64,000 nt of DNA, taken from the NCBI RefSeq assembly GCF_048268085.1, contig NZ_JBLWWF010000005.1:62001-126000 (forward strand), given 5' to 3'. Position numbers and translations under genes: made by a program. Numbering within the stretch: the stretch's first letter is position 1; each line of letters starts with the position of its first letter. Source of the stretch: Neptunicella sp048268085. Lineage in GTDB: Bacteria > Pseudomonadota > Gammaproteobacteria > Enterobacterales > Alteromonadaceae. This document shows positions 9,046-18,466 of this stretch, one piece after another. The notes under the pieces were generated by a model. It worked only from the letters and a program-made list of their open reading frames with translations, made no database searches and was not told where the DNA came from.

Positions 9046-10417
9046 CAACCGTATCCATCAAATCGACTTCTATGTCCACTTCGTCATCTTGCTCACTTGA
9101 GGTAGGTTGCGAAGTACAAAGCTGGTAACACATTTCAACCATATTAGGCCGACTCGAAAAACTAATAGATTTTCCTTCACCCAGAGATAGTGTTATTTCA
9201 GAGCAGCTTTCAGATAAAAGATGTACATAAAGCAGAAGAAGCTCTCTCCAACGGGGGTTCCACCAGTTTTTGCAAAACCCTCTGCGCAATCGGTGCATCT
9301 TAGCGCTATCGGCAATTGGATTGCGTCCATCTTCGGTAAATACGACATGTGGGATAAGGCTGAGTTTTGCCGTTTGTCCGTAATGAACTTTCACCTCAAT
9401 AGCGTAGTGCCAATAAACCTTGTTCTTACCACTGAACCCTAATATTTTCCTTCGTCGAAGTTGACCATTCTGATCGGGGTATTGTATTAGCCCCTCATTG
9501 CTATCATTCGCAGGAAAAAACCATGACGCGCGTCCATTCGACAGCTCGTACTTGTTCAAGCCTTTCTCTCTCATTGCATGGTTCCAGCTCTCAGCAATAA
9601 GATTATTGACCTTCTTAATGACTTCACCACGAAGAAACTCTTTATGATTCCGTATCCCGTCGCTCAGCACGTCAGGTAAGTTTAGCTTTGGAGACTTGCT
9701 TGGTATCACATACTTTGGAAGGAAAGGGGTAATATCTTGATGATCCGCAAAAGTTGCTAACATTCCTCCCCATTCAAACCATGCAAACGGGCACATCGCT
9801 AACTGTTTTCGCCATAACTTTGCATCCCCAGGCAAACGGAAGAAATTCAATTCGTCTGGCAAGTTGGTTATTGGAAGAGTATTGCTGATAGCAGTGTCTC
9901 TGGCCTGCTCAACAGTTGCGGTGGGTATCCGGATTGCCGCAAGCACAGCCCCCAAGTCACAAGGTTTGCTTTCTTTTGGAGTACTATCGCGCTCAAGCCT
10001 TTCCACTAGTCGTTCAAAGCCGAATCCCCACCCCTTAGAAAAGGGAATAATGTTCCTGTCAGATAAACCGTAAGGGTGACCACCAAATTCTGAGTCATCA
10101 ATAATAATAGGGATGATAAAATTGGTTAGCCGATGTGCAGATTCAGCCTGCAATGCAAGTTCAACTTCCCGTTGTACACCGAGTTTCGACAGGGATGTTC
10201 TGGTAATCACAATAACAAATTTTATTGTCGAGGCATGAATAGCTTCGGCAATGTCTTCCCACCACTTCTCCCCACCAAACAGTTGTGTGACATCTGACCA
10301 AACCTCATATCCCAACAACTTCAACCGAGTCGATAGCCAAAGGGTAAAGTGGTTATCTTCTGGCGTTGCATGACTTATAAAAACTAAGTTCCTTTTACCA
10401 TTTTCCATATCAGTCAC
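9029..10417 (-). CDS. TIR-APAZ protein, NADase effector of SPARTA
   Basis: This 462-residue protein has an N-terminal TIR domain (residues 10-150: LVFISHATPEDN, then WWEDIAEAI, then VIVITRTS) and an APAZ domain that pairs with short Argonautes. By position, the Glu in VQREVELAL (E84) is the likely catalytic NADase residue. The C-terminus is a strongly acidic tail. In SPARTA systems the Ago/TIR-APAZ heterodimer oligomerises after guide RNA pairs with invader DNA and then degrades NAD(P), killing or arresting the cell. The start is a GTG sharing one base with the hsdS stop; an in-frame ATG at 10408 is the alternative. The overlap with the Ago gene supports coupled translation. Confidence 0.9.
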   Translation of the reverse strand: MTDMENGKRNLVFISHATPEDNHFTLWLSTRLKLLGYEVWSDVTQLFGGEKWWEDIAEAIHASTIKFVIVITRTSLSKLGVQREVELALQAESAHRLTNFIIPIIIDDSEFGGHPYGLSDRNIIPFSKGWGFGFERLVERLERDSTPKESKPCDLGAVLAAIRIPTATVEQARDTAISNTLPITNLPDELNFFRLPGDAKLWRKQLAMCPFAWFEWGGMLATFADHQDITPFLPKYVIPSKSPKLNLPDVLSDGIRNHKEFLRGEVIKKVNNLIAESWNHAMREKGLNKYELSNGRASWFFPANDSNEGLIQYPDQNGQLRRRKILGFSGKNKVYWHYAIEVKVHYGQTAKLSLIPHVVFTEDGRNPIADSAKMHRLRRGFCKNWWNPRWRELLLLYVHLLSESCSEITLSLGEGKSISFSSRPNMVEMCYQLCTSQPTSSEQDDEVDIEVDLMDTVDDDDE

Positions 10418-11598
10418 TACAAATTTCCAGCAAATGCTTTATAACTAATAGCATTGAAGTTTTGAACACTAACTAAATTGCTCACATTTATTCTGTCACG
10501 CAATTTAATTTGTTTGTCGAATAGTTCTTCAAACTGTACCTGCATATCGAGTGACGGCAATATAAATTCAACCTCCTCAAGCTTTCCTTTACTAACCATA
10601 CCTTTCATAGAATTTGTCGAAGCGCTCTGAATTATTTTTTTGGAAAAAAGAATTAATGCGTAAAGAAACCATTCTCGGACATATTCACTTTTCGGGGTTA
10701 CTGCGTTGATTTGCTGATTAAATGAGACCTTTCTATCTGCAATGGCTGCATTGCCTATGCATTCGAAACTACCTGCGATACAAGTAATAAGCGTTGAACC
10801 TTTCTCAACTGTTCGAGCTTTTTTCTCACCTTCAGGTGACAAGAATTCTGTTGCTGTCGTTAGTATGTGTGATGGAGTATTTATATTATCAGACTTTATC
10901 CACTCTAATTCGCCTCCAAAATACTCTGGCACCTTACGTGATGGAGTGTTACCGGTAGTTACGTCAGCAAATTCTTTAAGCTTCTTACGTTTCCAGCCTC
11001 GTGGATTAGTAACAGGGTCGCCGAACATATCTAGGAAGACACTGCGGAGGAAGTCGTCGGCGAGTTGGATGGCTTGCTGGCGTTTGCGGCGGATAGCATC
11101 CGCTTTATCCAAAATCGCAGCAATGCGTTTTTGTTCATCGAGTGGTGGGAGTGGGATAAAACTTTGCTTTATCACTTTATCAGACACAGCAGGATAATTG
11201 GCACCAGTTGCCTTGGACATCATGTCAGCGACAAAAGAGTAACTCTGCACCCAGTGAAATAAATATCTACTATCTAACTTTTTGGGTAGCGGTCTCAATA
11301 CACAATAGCCAGTTGAAGCCGTCGCTCCATCAAGCGCGCTTTCAATATGAGCTACGCCATTTAGATTTGGTCTCACTGTTGCTACAAGTACATCATTAGT
11401 AGCAACCAATTGTCTCGCTCTACTAGGAGCATTCTGCGGTTCAATCTTTGTTACGGCATTCAAATCGACGATCTTGCGATCCTTGTCAATCGAACTTAAA
11501 TCAATGTAATCAAACTCCGTTTCTAAATCAGACTTTAACGGATTCCATGAGTTGACTTTGCTAACAAGTTTTCCAATTTCAACCAACGGCCAACTCAC
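10417..11598 (-). CDS. hsdS: Type I restriction-modification specificity subunit HsdS
   Basis: This 393-residue subunit selects the DNA target of the type I complex. Two target-recognition domains are visible: one from the start to about 150, ending in FIPLPPLDEQKRIAAILDKA, and a second from about 205 (GWKRKKLKEFADVTTGNTP) to the end, ending in FILPSLDMQVQFEELF. Each is followed by a helical spacer. It overlaps hsdM by 4 bp and its TAG stop shares a base with the GTG of the TIR-APAZ gene. Full length for the family; the recognition sequence cannot be read from the protein. Confidence 0.93.
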   Translation of the reverse strand: MSWPLVEIGKLVSKVNSWNPLKSDLETEFDYIDLSSIDKDRKIVDLNAVTKIEPQNAPSRARQLVATNDVLVATVRPNLNGVAHIESALDGATASTGYCVLRPLPKKLDSRYLFHWVQSYSFVADMMSKATGANYPAVSDKVIKQSFIPLPPLDEQKRIAAILDKADAIRRKRQQAIQLADDFLRSVFLDMFGDPVTNPRGWKRKKLKEFADVTTGNTPSRKVPEYFGGELEWIKSDNINTPSHILTTATEFLSPEGEKKARTVEKGSTLITCIAGSFECIGNAAIADRKVSFNQQINAVTPKSEYVREWFLYALILFSKKIIQSASTNSMKGMVSKGKLEEVEFILPSLDMQVQFEELFDKQIKLRDRINVSNLVSVQNFNAISYKAFAGNL

Positions 11599-13172
11599 AG
11601 CATCTTCTCCAGCTCTTTTAAGTCAGCCAGAATCTCATTTTCGAGGGCCATTAACTTGCCCAAGATCTCCTTGGGATCTTCATGCTCTTCCTGTTCATAC
11701 TTGACTTCTTTGTAGCGGTTAATCGAGAGGTCGTATTTATTGGCTTTGATCTCATCTTTGCTGACCCAAAACGCTTTTTTGGACTTATCGTTTTTCTCAG
11801 TGCCTGCAATGGCCTTATCACGGGCTTTAAACTGCTTAACTAAATCCGGCAGGTCATTGGCTTTGATGGGGGTGCGTTTATCATCCAACGAAAAGCCGTC
11901 AGCCAGCACATCGTAAAACCAGACATGGTCGGTGCTGCCGCCTTTGGTAAAAATCAAAATGGCGGTGGATACCCCAGCGTAAGGTTTAAATACCCCGCTG
12001 GGTAGGGAAATAACTGCTTCCAACTGGTTTTTTTCCACCAATAACTGTCGTAGTTGTTGGTGGGCGTTGGATGATCCAAACAGCACACCGTCAGGAACGA
12101 TTGTGGCCGACTGGCCGCCTATTTTCAGCATGCTCTCTATCAGCGCAACAAACAGTAACTCAGTCTTTTTGGTTTTCACTTTGCGCAGAATATCCGGACA
12201 GACATCCTCTTCATCCAGGCTGCCCTTAAATGGTGGATTGGCGAGAATAATGTCGAAACCTTCTTTAGCTTCTTTGGGGAAGCGCTCTTTGAAGCTTTGA
12301 CTAAGGGTGTCCTGATAATGAATATCTGGTTGTTTAATGCCGTGCATGACCAGGTTCATGGCGGCGACACGTAACATGGTGGCGTCAAAATCGAAGCCGT
12401 GGAACATGTCAGTATCGATATGTTCACGCTCTTCAGCGTCAATTAAGTCTCCGGAATAGAGGAGGTTTTCAACGGGATTTCCATTGATATCCAACAACGG
12501 TTTGCCGTCTGTATCAAACAGAGGTTCACGTTCCACTGTTTCTGGCGATGTGTATTTTTGTAGCAAGTACTCATAGGCACTCACCAAGAATCCTCCGGTA
12601 CCGGTAGACGGATCACAAATCCGGCTGGTAACGCCCGGATCCATCATTTCCACCATCGCTCTAATGATATGGCGCGGCGTTCTGAACTGACCATTGATAC
12701 CAGCAGTGGTGAGTTTGCTAAGCAAGTATTCGTATAGATCGCCTTTGGTATCCGCATTGTCCAATGGCAGGTCGTTAACCATTTCCACGGCTTTGACCAA
12801 CAGACTCTGCTTTTGGATCATCATCTGCGCATCTTTCATAAATTCAGCAAACAGTGAACCTTCGTTATCTCTGGCAGAGCTTTCGGCAAAATACGGAAAC
12901 AGTTCATCTTTAACCCGTTTATACAATTCACCCGCCCCTAAATGGCGGAAGTTTTGCCAGCGCAGATGTTGCTGCTGTTGATTGAAACGGCGATTGAATG
13001 ACTTGCCAGTGCGTTGACTACGCTTTTCGTCGGCCTGTTCGTTCATGTCTAACAAACGTGCGTACATCAGGAAAGTGATCTGCTCAATCACGGTGAGGGG
13101 GTTGGTTATACCGCCAGTCCAAAACTCTTCCCAAAGTTTATCGATTTTGCTTTTTAGCGGGCCTGTGATCAT
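11595..13172 (-). CDS. hsdM: Type I restriction-modification methyltransferase subunit HsdM
   Basis: This 525-residue N6-adenine DNA methyltransferase has the N-terminal helical HsdM_N domain, the SAM-binding motif DPSTGTGGFL (about residue 190) and the catalytic NPPF motif (about 310, AMP in the text ILANPPFKGS). With HsdS it forms the modification enzyme that protects host DNA; with HsdR it forms the nuclease. It starts 28 bp after hsdR and overlaps hsdS by 4 bp. Length and motifs are complete, so the enzyme should be active. Confidence 0.95.
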   Translation of the reverse strand: MITGPLKSKIDKLWEEFWTGGITNPLTVIEQITFLMYARLLDMNEQADEKRSQRTGKSFNRRFNQQQQHLRWQNFRHLGAGELYKRVKDELFPYFAESSARDNEGSLFAEFMKDAQMMIQKQSLLVKAVEMVNDLPLDNADTKGDLYEYLLSKLTTAGINGQFRTPRHIIRAMVEMMDPGVTSRICDPSTGTGGFLVSAYEYLLQKYTSPETVEREPLFDTDGKPLLDINGNPVENLLYSGDLIDAEEREHIDTDMFHGFDFDATMLRVAAMNLVMHGIKQPDIHYQDTLSQSFKERFPKEAKEGFDIILANPPFKGSLDEEDVCPDILRKVKTKKTELLFVALIESMLKIGGQSATIVPDGVLFGSSNAHQQLRQLLVEKNQLEAVISLPSGVFKPYAGVSTAILIFTKGGSTDHVWFYDVLADGFSLDDKRTPIKANDLPDLVKQFKARDKAIAGTEKNDKSKKAFWVSKDEIKANKYDLSINRYKEVKYEQEEHEDPKEILGKLMALENEILADLKELEKML

Positions 13173-13200
13173 CTGTGTTCCTCTAGTACTGCTCTAACTT

Positions 13201-16200
13201 TTAAAGGGATTCGTTGCTAATGGTTTTTTCAATGTTCTGGGCTTTACGGCCCAAGTCCACATTGAACTGCTTAATAAATTGCTCAATGACATCGGCTTGC
13301 GCCTGATTGAATACGCCGTCCAAGCCCATGTCGTGGATGCTAGTGAAGGGCGCATCATATAACTGCTCTACCTGAATAGCACCGTAGCGCACCAGATGAT
13401 TTTTAAGCATGCTAATAAAGCGCTGCTGCTTGGCATTCATATGGGTGTGGGTTTGTTGAACAAAATGCGTAAATTCACTCTCAATTGCGTCTTTGTCCAT
13501 ACCCACTATGGTGCGCAAGATTTTATCTAATGAAGCTGTCGATTCGGGGAAAAACTCCTTTAAGGTATTCAAATCCACATTCGGGTTTTGGGTATGTACC
13601 AGTGAGTTAAGCTGCGCAAGATCATCTTCAGATACGAATTCACCAGCTCGGATTTTCTTAAGCACCTGATCCGTTTCAAACAACGGTGATAAGGTTTTTT
13701 CTACTTCCTGGCGGAAAATTTGATAATCGATAGAAACTATTTTTGTGGGACGAAAAGTCTCCCGGATCTCACTGACTTGCTCTTTTACATCGATAACATA
13801 ATCGACAGTTTCCGGCTTTTTGCCTTTATCACGCAGGTGGATAATGCTTCGCAGCGCTTTGCGGCTTTGCTCTAACTTTGTAAACTTTAGTTCTTGCCAA
13901 TACTGCTCATTTTGAATCTCAGCAACATACGCGGCTTTTGCTCGCACCTCATTTAAGTGCATTTGCAGCTTCTCAATTTTACCCATTAGGGCCTGACGTG
14001 CTAAATCGATCTGACTGGGGTCGGTAAACAACAATGTTTGAACTACCGTGATTTCATTATCAAATTTATACGCTTCACTTTGCCCCATGATATTGCGCCA
14101 TTGCATCAGTGGTGCAATATGCTCATAGAGACTTGCTTTAGTTTCTGGGGCAAACTGATTGAGGTATTTTTCGTCTTTGCACGCTTCAACTAACTGCCAA
14201 TTGTCACGCACCGCTATGGAATGCATAGGTAGTGAACACACATCTTGATGGATAAGCTTTATTACTTCATCAAAGGTGGCTACATCGGCTTTTTTAAGTG
14301 AGGTTTCAGCCAACAACAAGCGTGATTCAAATAACTTTTGCGTTAACGATTTAGACTGTTTTACGTCCTCTTCCTCTGGGTCCATATCGAAGTATTCGAA
14401 GTTTTCCCAGTGATCGAAAATCAAGAAGTGTGTTTTATCTTTGCCAGCACCATAGAGGTCTTTGCACAAACGCGTACCTCGGCCAATCATTTGCCAAAAT
14501 TTCACTTTCGACTTAATTGGCTTGGCAAATACAAGGTTGACACATTCAGGTACATCAATGCCTGTATCAAGCATATCGACTGATACCGCGATACGCAGGC
14601 TATTCTCTTCTGACGATTTAAAATCATCAATTAGCTCTTCGGCTCGCTCATATTTTGAGTGAATAACGCGGCAGAAGTTATTACCTAATTGCGGATACAT
14701 TTCAGCAAATAGGTTAGCCATAAGTTCAGCGTGTGCTATGTTACGGGCAAAGACAATGGTCTTGCCGGGCAGTTGTCCGTCTACATCACGCAACCCTTTT
14801 TCCATCAGGTTTCGCAATATCACACGGTTGGTATCTTTATTTTTTACCGCTTCATCGATTTGTTTGGCATCGAAGTCCAACTCATTAGGGTCAATACCCT
14901 GTTCTTCCAGTTCGGCAATTTGCTCGTCAGTTAGATTGTCTTTGCTAATCCCTTCGCGCAGGAATTTAGTGGTAAAGCTTACGATTTTGTAGGGGACTAA
15001 GTTACCGTCTTCAATCGCTTGTTCTAGTGGGTAATTGGCCGTCGGCATTTTAAAGTCGCAACCAAATAACTGACAGGTTGAACGAGACACCATCTCGACT
15101 GGGGTTGCCGTTAAGCCTACTTCTAACGCATCAAAGTATTTAAAAATATCACCGTATACATTGTAAATTGAGCGGTGAGATTCATCGGCAACAATTAAAT
15201 CAAAATAGCCGACATCATACTTTTGGAATATACGCATCATGCCCGGATAGGTAGCGATAAAAACACGGGCGCTATCTGCCGCGCCTTTTTTACTTTTACC
15301 CACCACATAAAGCGGCTCTTTGGTATGTTCGTTAAAGGCATTCCCAGCTTGTTTACGTAACTCTTTACGGTCACATAGGAATAAAACACGCTTTGCCCAA
15401 CCCGCATCTAGCAGGCGTTTTGCCAATGCGATAGATACACGGGTTTTGCCAGTACCTGTCGCTTGTACGATAAGCGATTTCCGATGCTTGTTAGTGAAAC
15501 GTTCGCATATACGCGATATGGTTTCCATTTGGTACATACGGCCAGCCACATCAGTATCGATAGGCGTTTGGTTGAGATCTTTTTTCAAAGTTCGTTGCTT
15601 TATAAGGTATTGCAACGAGTCTTTTGAGTAGTAACCGTAAAGTTTGCGACTATTATAGCCTTGGGCATCGTCTAAAATACGAATGTCGTAGCCATTTGAA
15701 TAGAATATTACAGGGCGCTGACCATGTTCTTTTTCTAGGGCATCAGCATAGATTTTTGCTTGTTCTCGGCCTTTTTCTACAGACTCACGAGTACGCTTCG
15801 CTTCAATAACTGCCAACGGCTTGCCATCATCATCCCACAGCACATAATCAACATAACCAATACCCGTAGCTGTTGGCTGATGAGCGACTTCTACTTCTTT
15901 GCCGACTTCATCGGTACTGGCTTCGTCTAGTGATACATTCCAACCCGCTGCGCGTAAATCCATATCGATAATACGGGCGCGAGTTTCAGCTTCGTTAAAG
16001 TCGATAGCGGAAGTAATAACTTTGTTCTTCTTCTGAACTTCCTCAATTTTAGCGTGGTCGATTGATTGTTTTAATTTAGCTGCTTCAATTTGAGCTTGTT
16101 TTTGCGCCTGCTCCGCTGCCTCCAGCTCTTCCAAAGCTTTTTTAAGGCGAGCCTCATTTTCAACTATTTTCTTTTCTAGTTGCTTATTCTTCTTTGCAAA

Positions 16201-16650
16201 CTCGCTATCAGATTGCGTAGCTGATTGTTTTGGTACTGGCTTTTTAAACTCTGGTAAATTTTCGGCTTTACCCGGACCATGAACAACATATAGATAGGAT
16301 GCGATGAAATAGCTTTCTTTTAATATCCAAACCGCTTGTTGCTGATCGACTTTACCTTCATGGGCAGCTTGGTTACCGCTTTTACGAATCGCATGAAGCT
16401 TATCTGTGATTTCCCTAGGTACAACTGATGTGAATTCGTCCGCTGTTAACTTGTCGTATATGTTGGAATTCGGAAATACAGGCAGGCGAAGCTCTTTATA
16501 CAAATAGCCCACCACTTTTTCAGCAAAGCAGCGTAATTTGACCAAAGCACTTTGAGGGTCGCTAATGGCATATTCTTCTGCAAATGCAGCAAGCTGATGT
16601 AACTCTGGCCATTTGTTCTGGATGTGTTCAAAATTCATTGATTGCTTCAT
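13201..16650 (-). CDS. hsdR: Type I restriction endonuclease/translocase subunit HsdR (EcoEI-like)
   Basis: This 1149-residue subunit cuts and translocates unmodified DNA. In order: a DUF4145-like N-terminal region (1-130); a Glu/Lys-rich coiled coil (about 150-205); a nuclease core with DYVLWDDDGKPLAVIEAKR (D...ExK motif); a helicase core with Walker A ATGTGKTR and a DESH box; then an EcoEI-type C-terminal region. The architecture and length match the EcoEI R family. It is the first gene behind a sigma-54-type promoter (16681-16698). The ATG at 16650 has AAGGA about 10 bp upstream; a second ATG lies 4 codons in. Confidence 0.95.
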   Translation of the reverse strand: MKQSMNFEHIQNKWPELHQLAAFAEEYAISDPQSALVKLRCFAEKVVGYLYKELRLPVFPNSNIYDKLTADEFTSVVPREITDKLHAIRKSGNQAAHEGKVDQQQAVWILKESYFIASYLYVVHGPGKAENLPEFKKPVPKQSATQSDSEFAKKNKQLEKKIVENEARLKKALEELEAAEQAQKQAQIEAAKLKQSIDHAKIEEVQKKNKVITSAIDFNEAETRARIIDMDLRAAGWNVSLDEASTDEVGKEVEVAHQPTATGIGYVDYVLWDDDGKPLAVIEAKRTRESVEKGREQAKIYADALEKEHGQRPVIFYSNGYDIRILDDAQGYNSRKLYGYYSKDSLQYLIKQRTLKKDLNQTPIDTDVAGRMYQMETISRICERFTNKHRKSLIVQATGTGKTRVSIALAKRLLDAGWAKRVLFLCDRKELRKQAGNAFNEHTKEPLYVVGKSKKGAADSARVFIATYPGMMRIFQKYDVGYFDLIVADESHRSIYNVYGDIFKYFDALEVGLTATPVEMVSRSTCQLFGCDFKMPTANYPLEQAIEDGNLVPYKIVSFTTKFLREGISKDNLTDEQIAELEEQGIDPNELDFDAKQIDEAVKNKDTNRVILRNLMEKGLRDVDGQLPGKTIVFARNIAHAELMANLFAEMYPQLGNNFCRVIHSKYERAEELIDDFKSSEENSLRIAVSVDMLDTGIDVPECVNLVFAKPIKSKVKFWQMIGRGTRLCKDLYGAGKDKTHFLIFDHWENFEYFDMDPEEEDVKQSKSLTQKLFESRLLLAETSLKKADVATFDEVIKLIHQDVCSLPMHSIAVRDNWQLVEACKDEKYLNQFAPETKASLYEHIAPLMQWRNIMGQSEAYKFDNEITVVQTLLFTDPSQIDLARQALMGKIEKLQMHLNEVRAKAAYVAEIQNEQYWQELKFTKLEQSRKALRSIIHLRDKGKKPETVDYVIDVKEQVSEIRETFRPTKIVSIDYQIFRQEVEKTLSPLFETDQVLKKIRAGEFVSEDDLAQLNSLVHTQNPNVDLNTLKEFFPESTASLDKILRTIVGMDKDAIESEFTHFVQQTHTHMNAKQQRFISMLKNHLVRYGAIQVEQLYDAPFTSIHDMGLDGVFNQAQADVIEQFIKQFNVDLGRKAQNIEKTISNESL

Positions 16651-16680
16651 TCCTGATTAATCCTTGTGTCACTACCTATA

Positions 16681-16698
16681 TGGCAAGCACAGTGCCAA
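16681..16698 (-). promoter_or_regulatory. Sigma-54 (-24/-12) promoter for the hsdR-SPARTA operon
   Basis: On the minus strand the sequence TTGGCACTGTGCTTGCCA fits the sigma-54 consensus TGGCAC-N5-TTGC. The invariant GG (16696-16695) and GC (16684-16683) are 10 bp apart as required. Transcription would start near 16671, giving a leader of about 21 nt before the hsdR ATG at 16650. It lies in the 56-bp gap directly downstream of the gene for a sigma-54 activator, the obvious candidate regulator. This also means the operon should be silent unless that activator is switched on. Confidence 0.8.
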
Positions 16699-16706
16699 GT
16701 TCGAAA

Positions 16707-18215
16707 TTATTGTTCTTTTTCATTTTGGACCCCCAACCGCTTCATCCAATTTGTTAGCGTTTGATGATCTTTTAATCCCAGCATTTTTGTTGCGTGCTTT
16801 TTGACATTTCCGCTTGCTTTTAATGCCGCTTCGACATATTTTTTCTGATATTTTTCAGTTAGTTGAACTATATCTACCTTATCATTGAAAGAAAGAGAAA
16901 CGTCATTATTTTGCTCACCAACTCTCCTGTTTATGCATGCTTTAGATAGTTCTTTTTCACCCACAAATTTTGAATCCGTCCACAAAAAAGCCCTGTTCAA
17001 TGTGCTCCATAATTCACGAATATTACCTAACCAAGATTGTGATAAAATAAATTTAATTCCATTTTCGGAAACATTTTTACTTATATAGTCCGGGTGTTTG
17101 GACCCCGACTCATTAATTTGGTCTGTCAGTTGTTCTACTATTACTGGAATATCTTCTATTCGAGCTCTTAGTGGCGGCATATTTATAATGCCCACAGCTA
17201 GGCGGTAAAACAGATCTTCTCTAAAACCCCCTTGTTCAATCAGGGTGGTTAAATCTTGGTGGGTAGCAGCAATAACACGCACATCAACATTAATCATTTT
17301 TGTATCACCAAGTCTGGTAATTTCCCCTTGCTGCAATGCCCTCAGAAGCTTAACTTGTATATCAGGTTTTAACTCTCCGACTTCATCCAAAAATAAAGTA
17401 CCGCCATTGGCTTGTTCAAATAGACCTGCATAATCTTTATCTGCGCCAGTAAACGCACCTTTTTTATGACCAAACAGTGTTGAATCGACTAGGTTTTCAG
17501 CAAGCGCTCCGCAGTTGACGACTCTTATGGGCTTGTTTCCTCTAAGGCTCCCTTTGTGGATAGCATTTGCCATTAGCTCTTTACCTGTACCTGTTTCACC
17601 TAAGATAAGGGCAGGTACTTCAGACGCAGCTATTCTTTTGGCTTTATGAACCACATCTGTCATTATTTTTGAGTTCGCCGTTAATTCTGAAAACGCTTTT
17701 TGCACCTTAGGTAATGAGGTCGCTGTATGCGCAATGTTCTTCGAGGCAGACTTTACGTATTCTTTACCGAAATCTAGTGGTATTGCGACTTCTTCAATAA
17801 CGTTTTTCGGGGACGATTGCACAAAGCGTGTATTAGACTTGCCCTTTCCATGAAGCACAGAAAGAGTTGTCATTGCAGGTGTGCCAGATGTTAGATTGAT
17901 CGAGAGCGTGTCAGCTTCTTCTGATAACTTTGTGATCCACTTTTCTGTTTCGATTGAAATAGACTGATAATCAATCGGACTTTGGATGTGCGCTAAGTGG
18001 ATTTTAATATCTTCTGATGGTCGGCTTAACATCGCCATACGCTTTTTCAAAAAGCGCTCAAACGAGTCCCACTTAGCTTCGTCTTTATTAGAAAGAATTA
18101 CGATTTTATCAAATGGAATTTCAGATTTTGTCGCAAGTGAAACAATAGCAGCGTTTTGCTCTTGCTCCATGTTTTCAATATCGCGATTACCAAGCCATGT
18201 AAAAAGTGTATGCAC
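16707..18215 (-). CDS. Sigma-54-dependent activator with CARF-like sensor domain (RtcR-like)
   Basis: This 502-residue activator has a N-terminal Rossmann-like region (1-150) with an INLTSGTPAM motif at about 106-115, typical of CARF-type nucleotide-sensing domains as in RtcR. An AAA+ domain follows, with Walker A GETGTGKE (206-213), an intact GAFTGA sigma-54 contact loop (253-258) and Walker B GGTLFLDEVG (271-280). The C-terminus is a Fis-like helix-turn-helix (KKHATKMLGLKDHQTLTNW). It is encoded just upstream of and on the same strand as the sigma-54 promoter of hsdR, so it probably activates the restriction-SPARTA operon when a nucleotide signal is present. The ligand is unknown. Confidence 0.82.
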   Translation of the reverse strand: MHTLFTWLGNRDIENMEQEQNAAIVSLATKSEIPFDKIVILSNKDEAKWDSFERFLKKRMAMLSRPSEDIKIHLAHIQSPIDYQSISIETEKWITKLSEEADTLSINLTSGTPAMTTLSVLHGKGKSNTRFVQSSPKNVIEEVAIPLDFGKEYVKSASKNIAHTATSLPKVQKAFSELTANSKIMTDVVHKAKRIAASEVPALILGETGTGKELMANAIHKGSLRGNKPIRVVNCGALAENLVDSTLFGHKKGAFTGADKDYAGLFEQANGGTLFLDEVGELKPDIQVKLLRALQQGEITRLGDTKMINVDVRVIAATHQDLTTLIEQGGFREDLFYRLAVGIINMPPLRARIEDIPVIVEQLTDQINESGSKHPDYISKNVSENGIKFILSQSWLGNIRELWSTLNRAFLWTDSKFVGEKELSKACINRRVGEQNNDVSLSFNDKVDIVQLTEKYQKKYVEAALKASGNVKKHATKMLGLKDHQTLTNWMKRLGVQNEKEQ

Positions 18216-18304
18216 TGCTCAATTGCTTATTCCAATTCATTTGTAAATCATCTTACATGAAATAATAATTTTTACACTTAAAGCATTACCATTCAGACTA
18301 ATTG

Positions 18305-18466
18305 CTAATTAGTCGATTTTTTCAACAAGTCACCCACTTCACAATCAAACAATTCACATAGCTTATCGATTGCATCAAGGTCGATGCGATGAGCGGTCTC
18401 TTTGTATAGAAGCGTAACTGTATTTCGATTGAGGCCGGTTTCTCTGGCCACATCCATGATCTTCAT
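18305..18466 (-). CDS. Small Cro/CI-type HTH regulator
   Basis: A 53-residue frame too short for most gene callers reads MKIMDVARETGLNRNTVTLL and continues with YKETAHRIDLDAIDKLCELFDCEVGDLL. This is a complete HTH_26-type DNA-binding domain, homologous in outline to the protein at 20512-20760. GGTGA lies 6 bp before the ATG; a GTG 9 bp further upstream is an alternative start. It lies ahead of the CARF-like activator gene on the same strand, so it may regulate that gene. The rest of the 18216-18692 gap holds no other gene I can support. Confidence 0.65.
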   Translation of the reverse strand: MKIMDVARETGLNRNTVTLLYKETAHRIDLDAIDKLCELFDCEVGDLLKKSTN

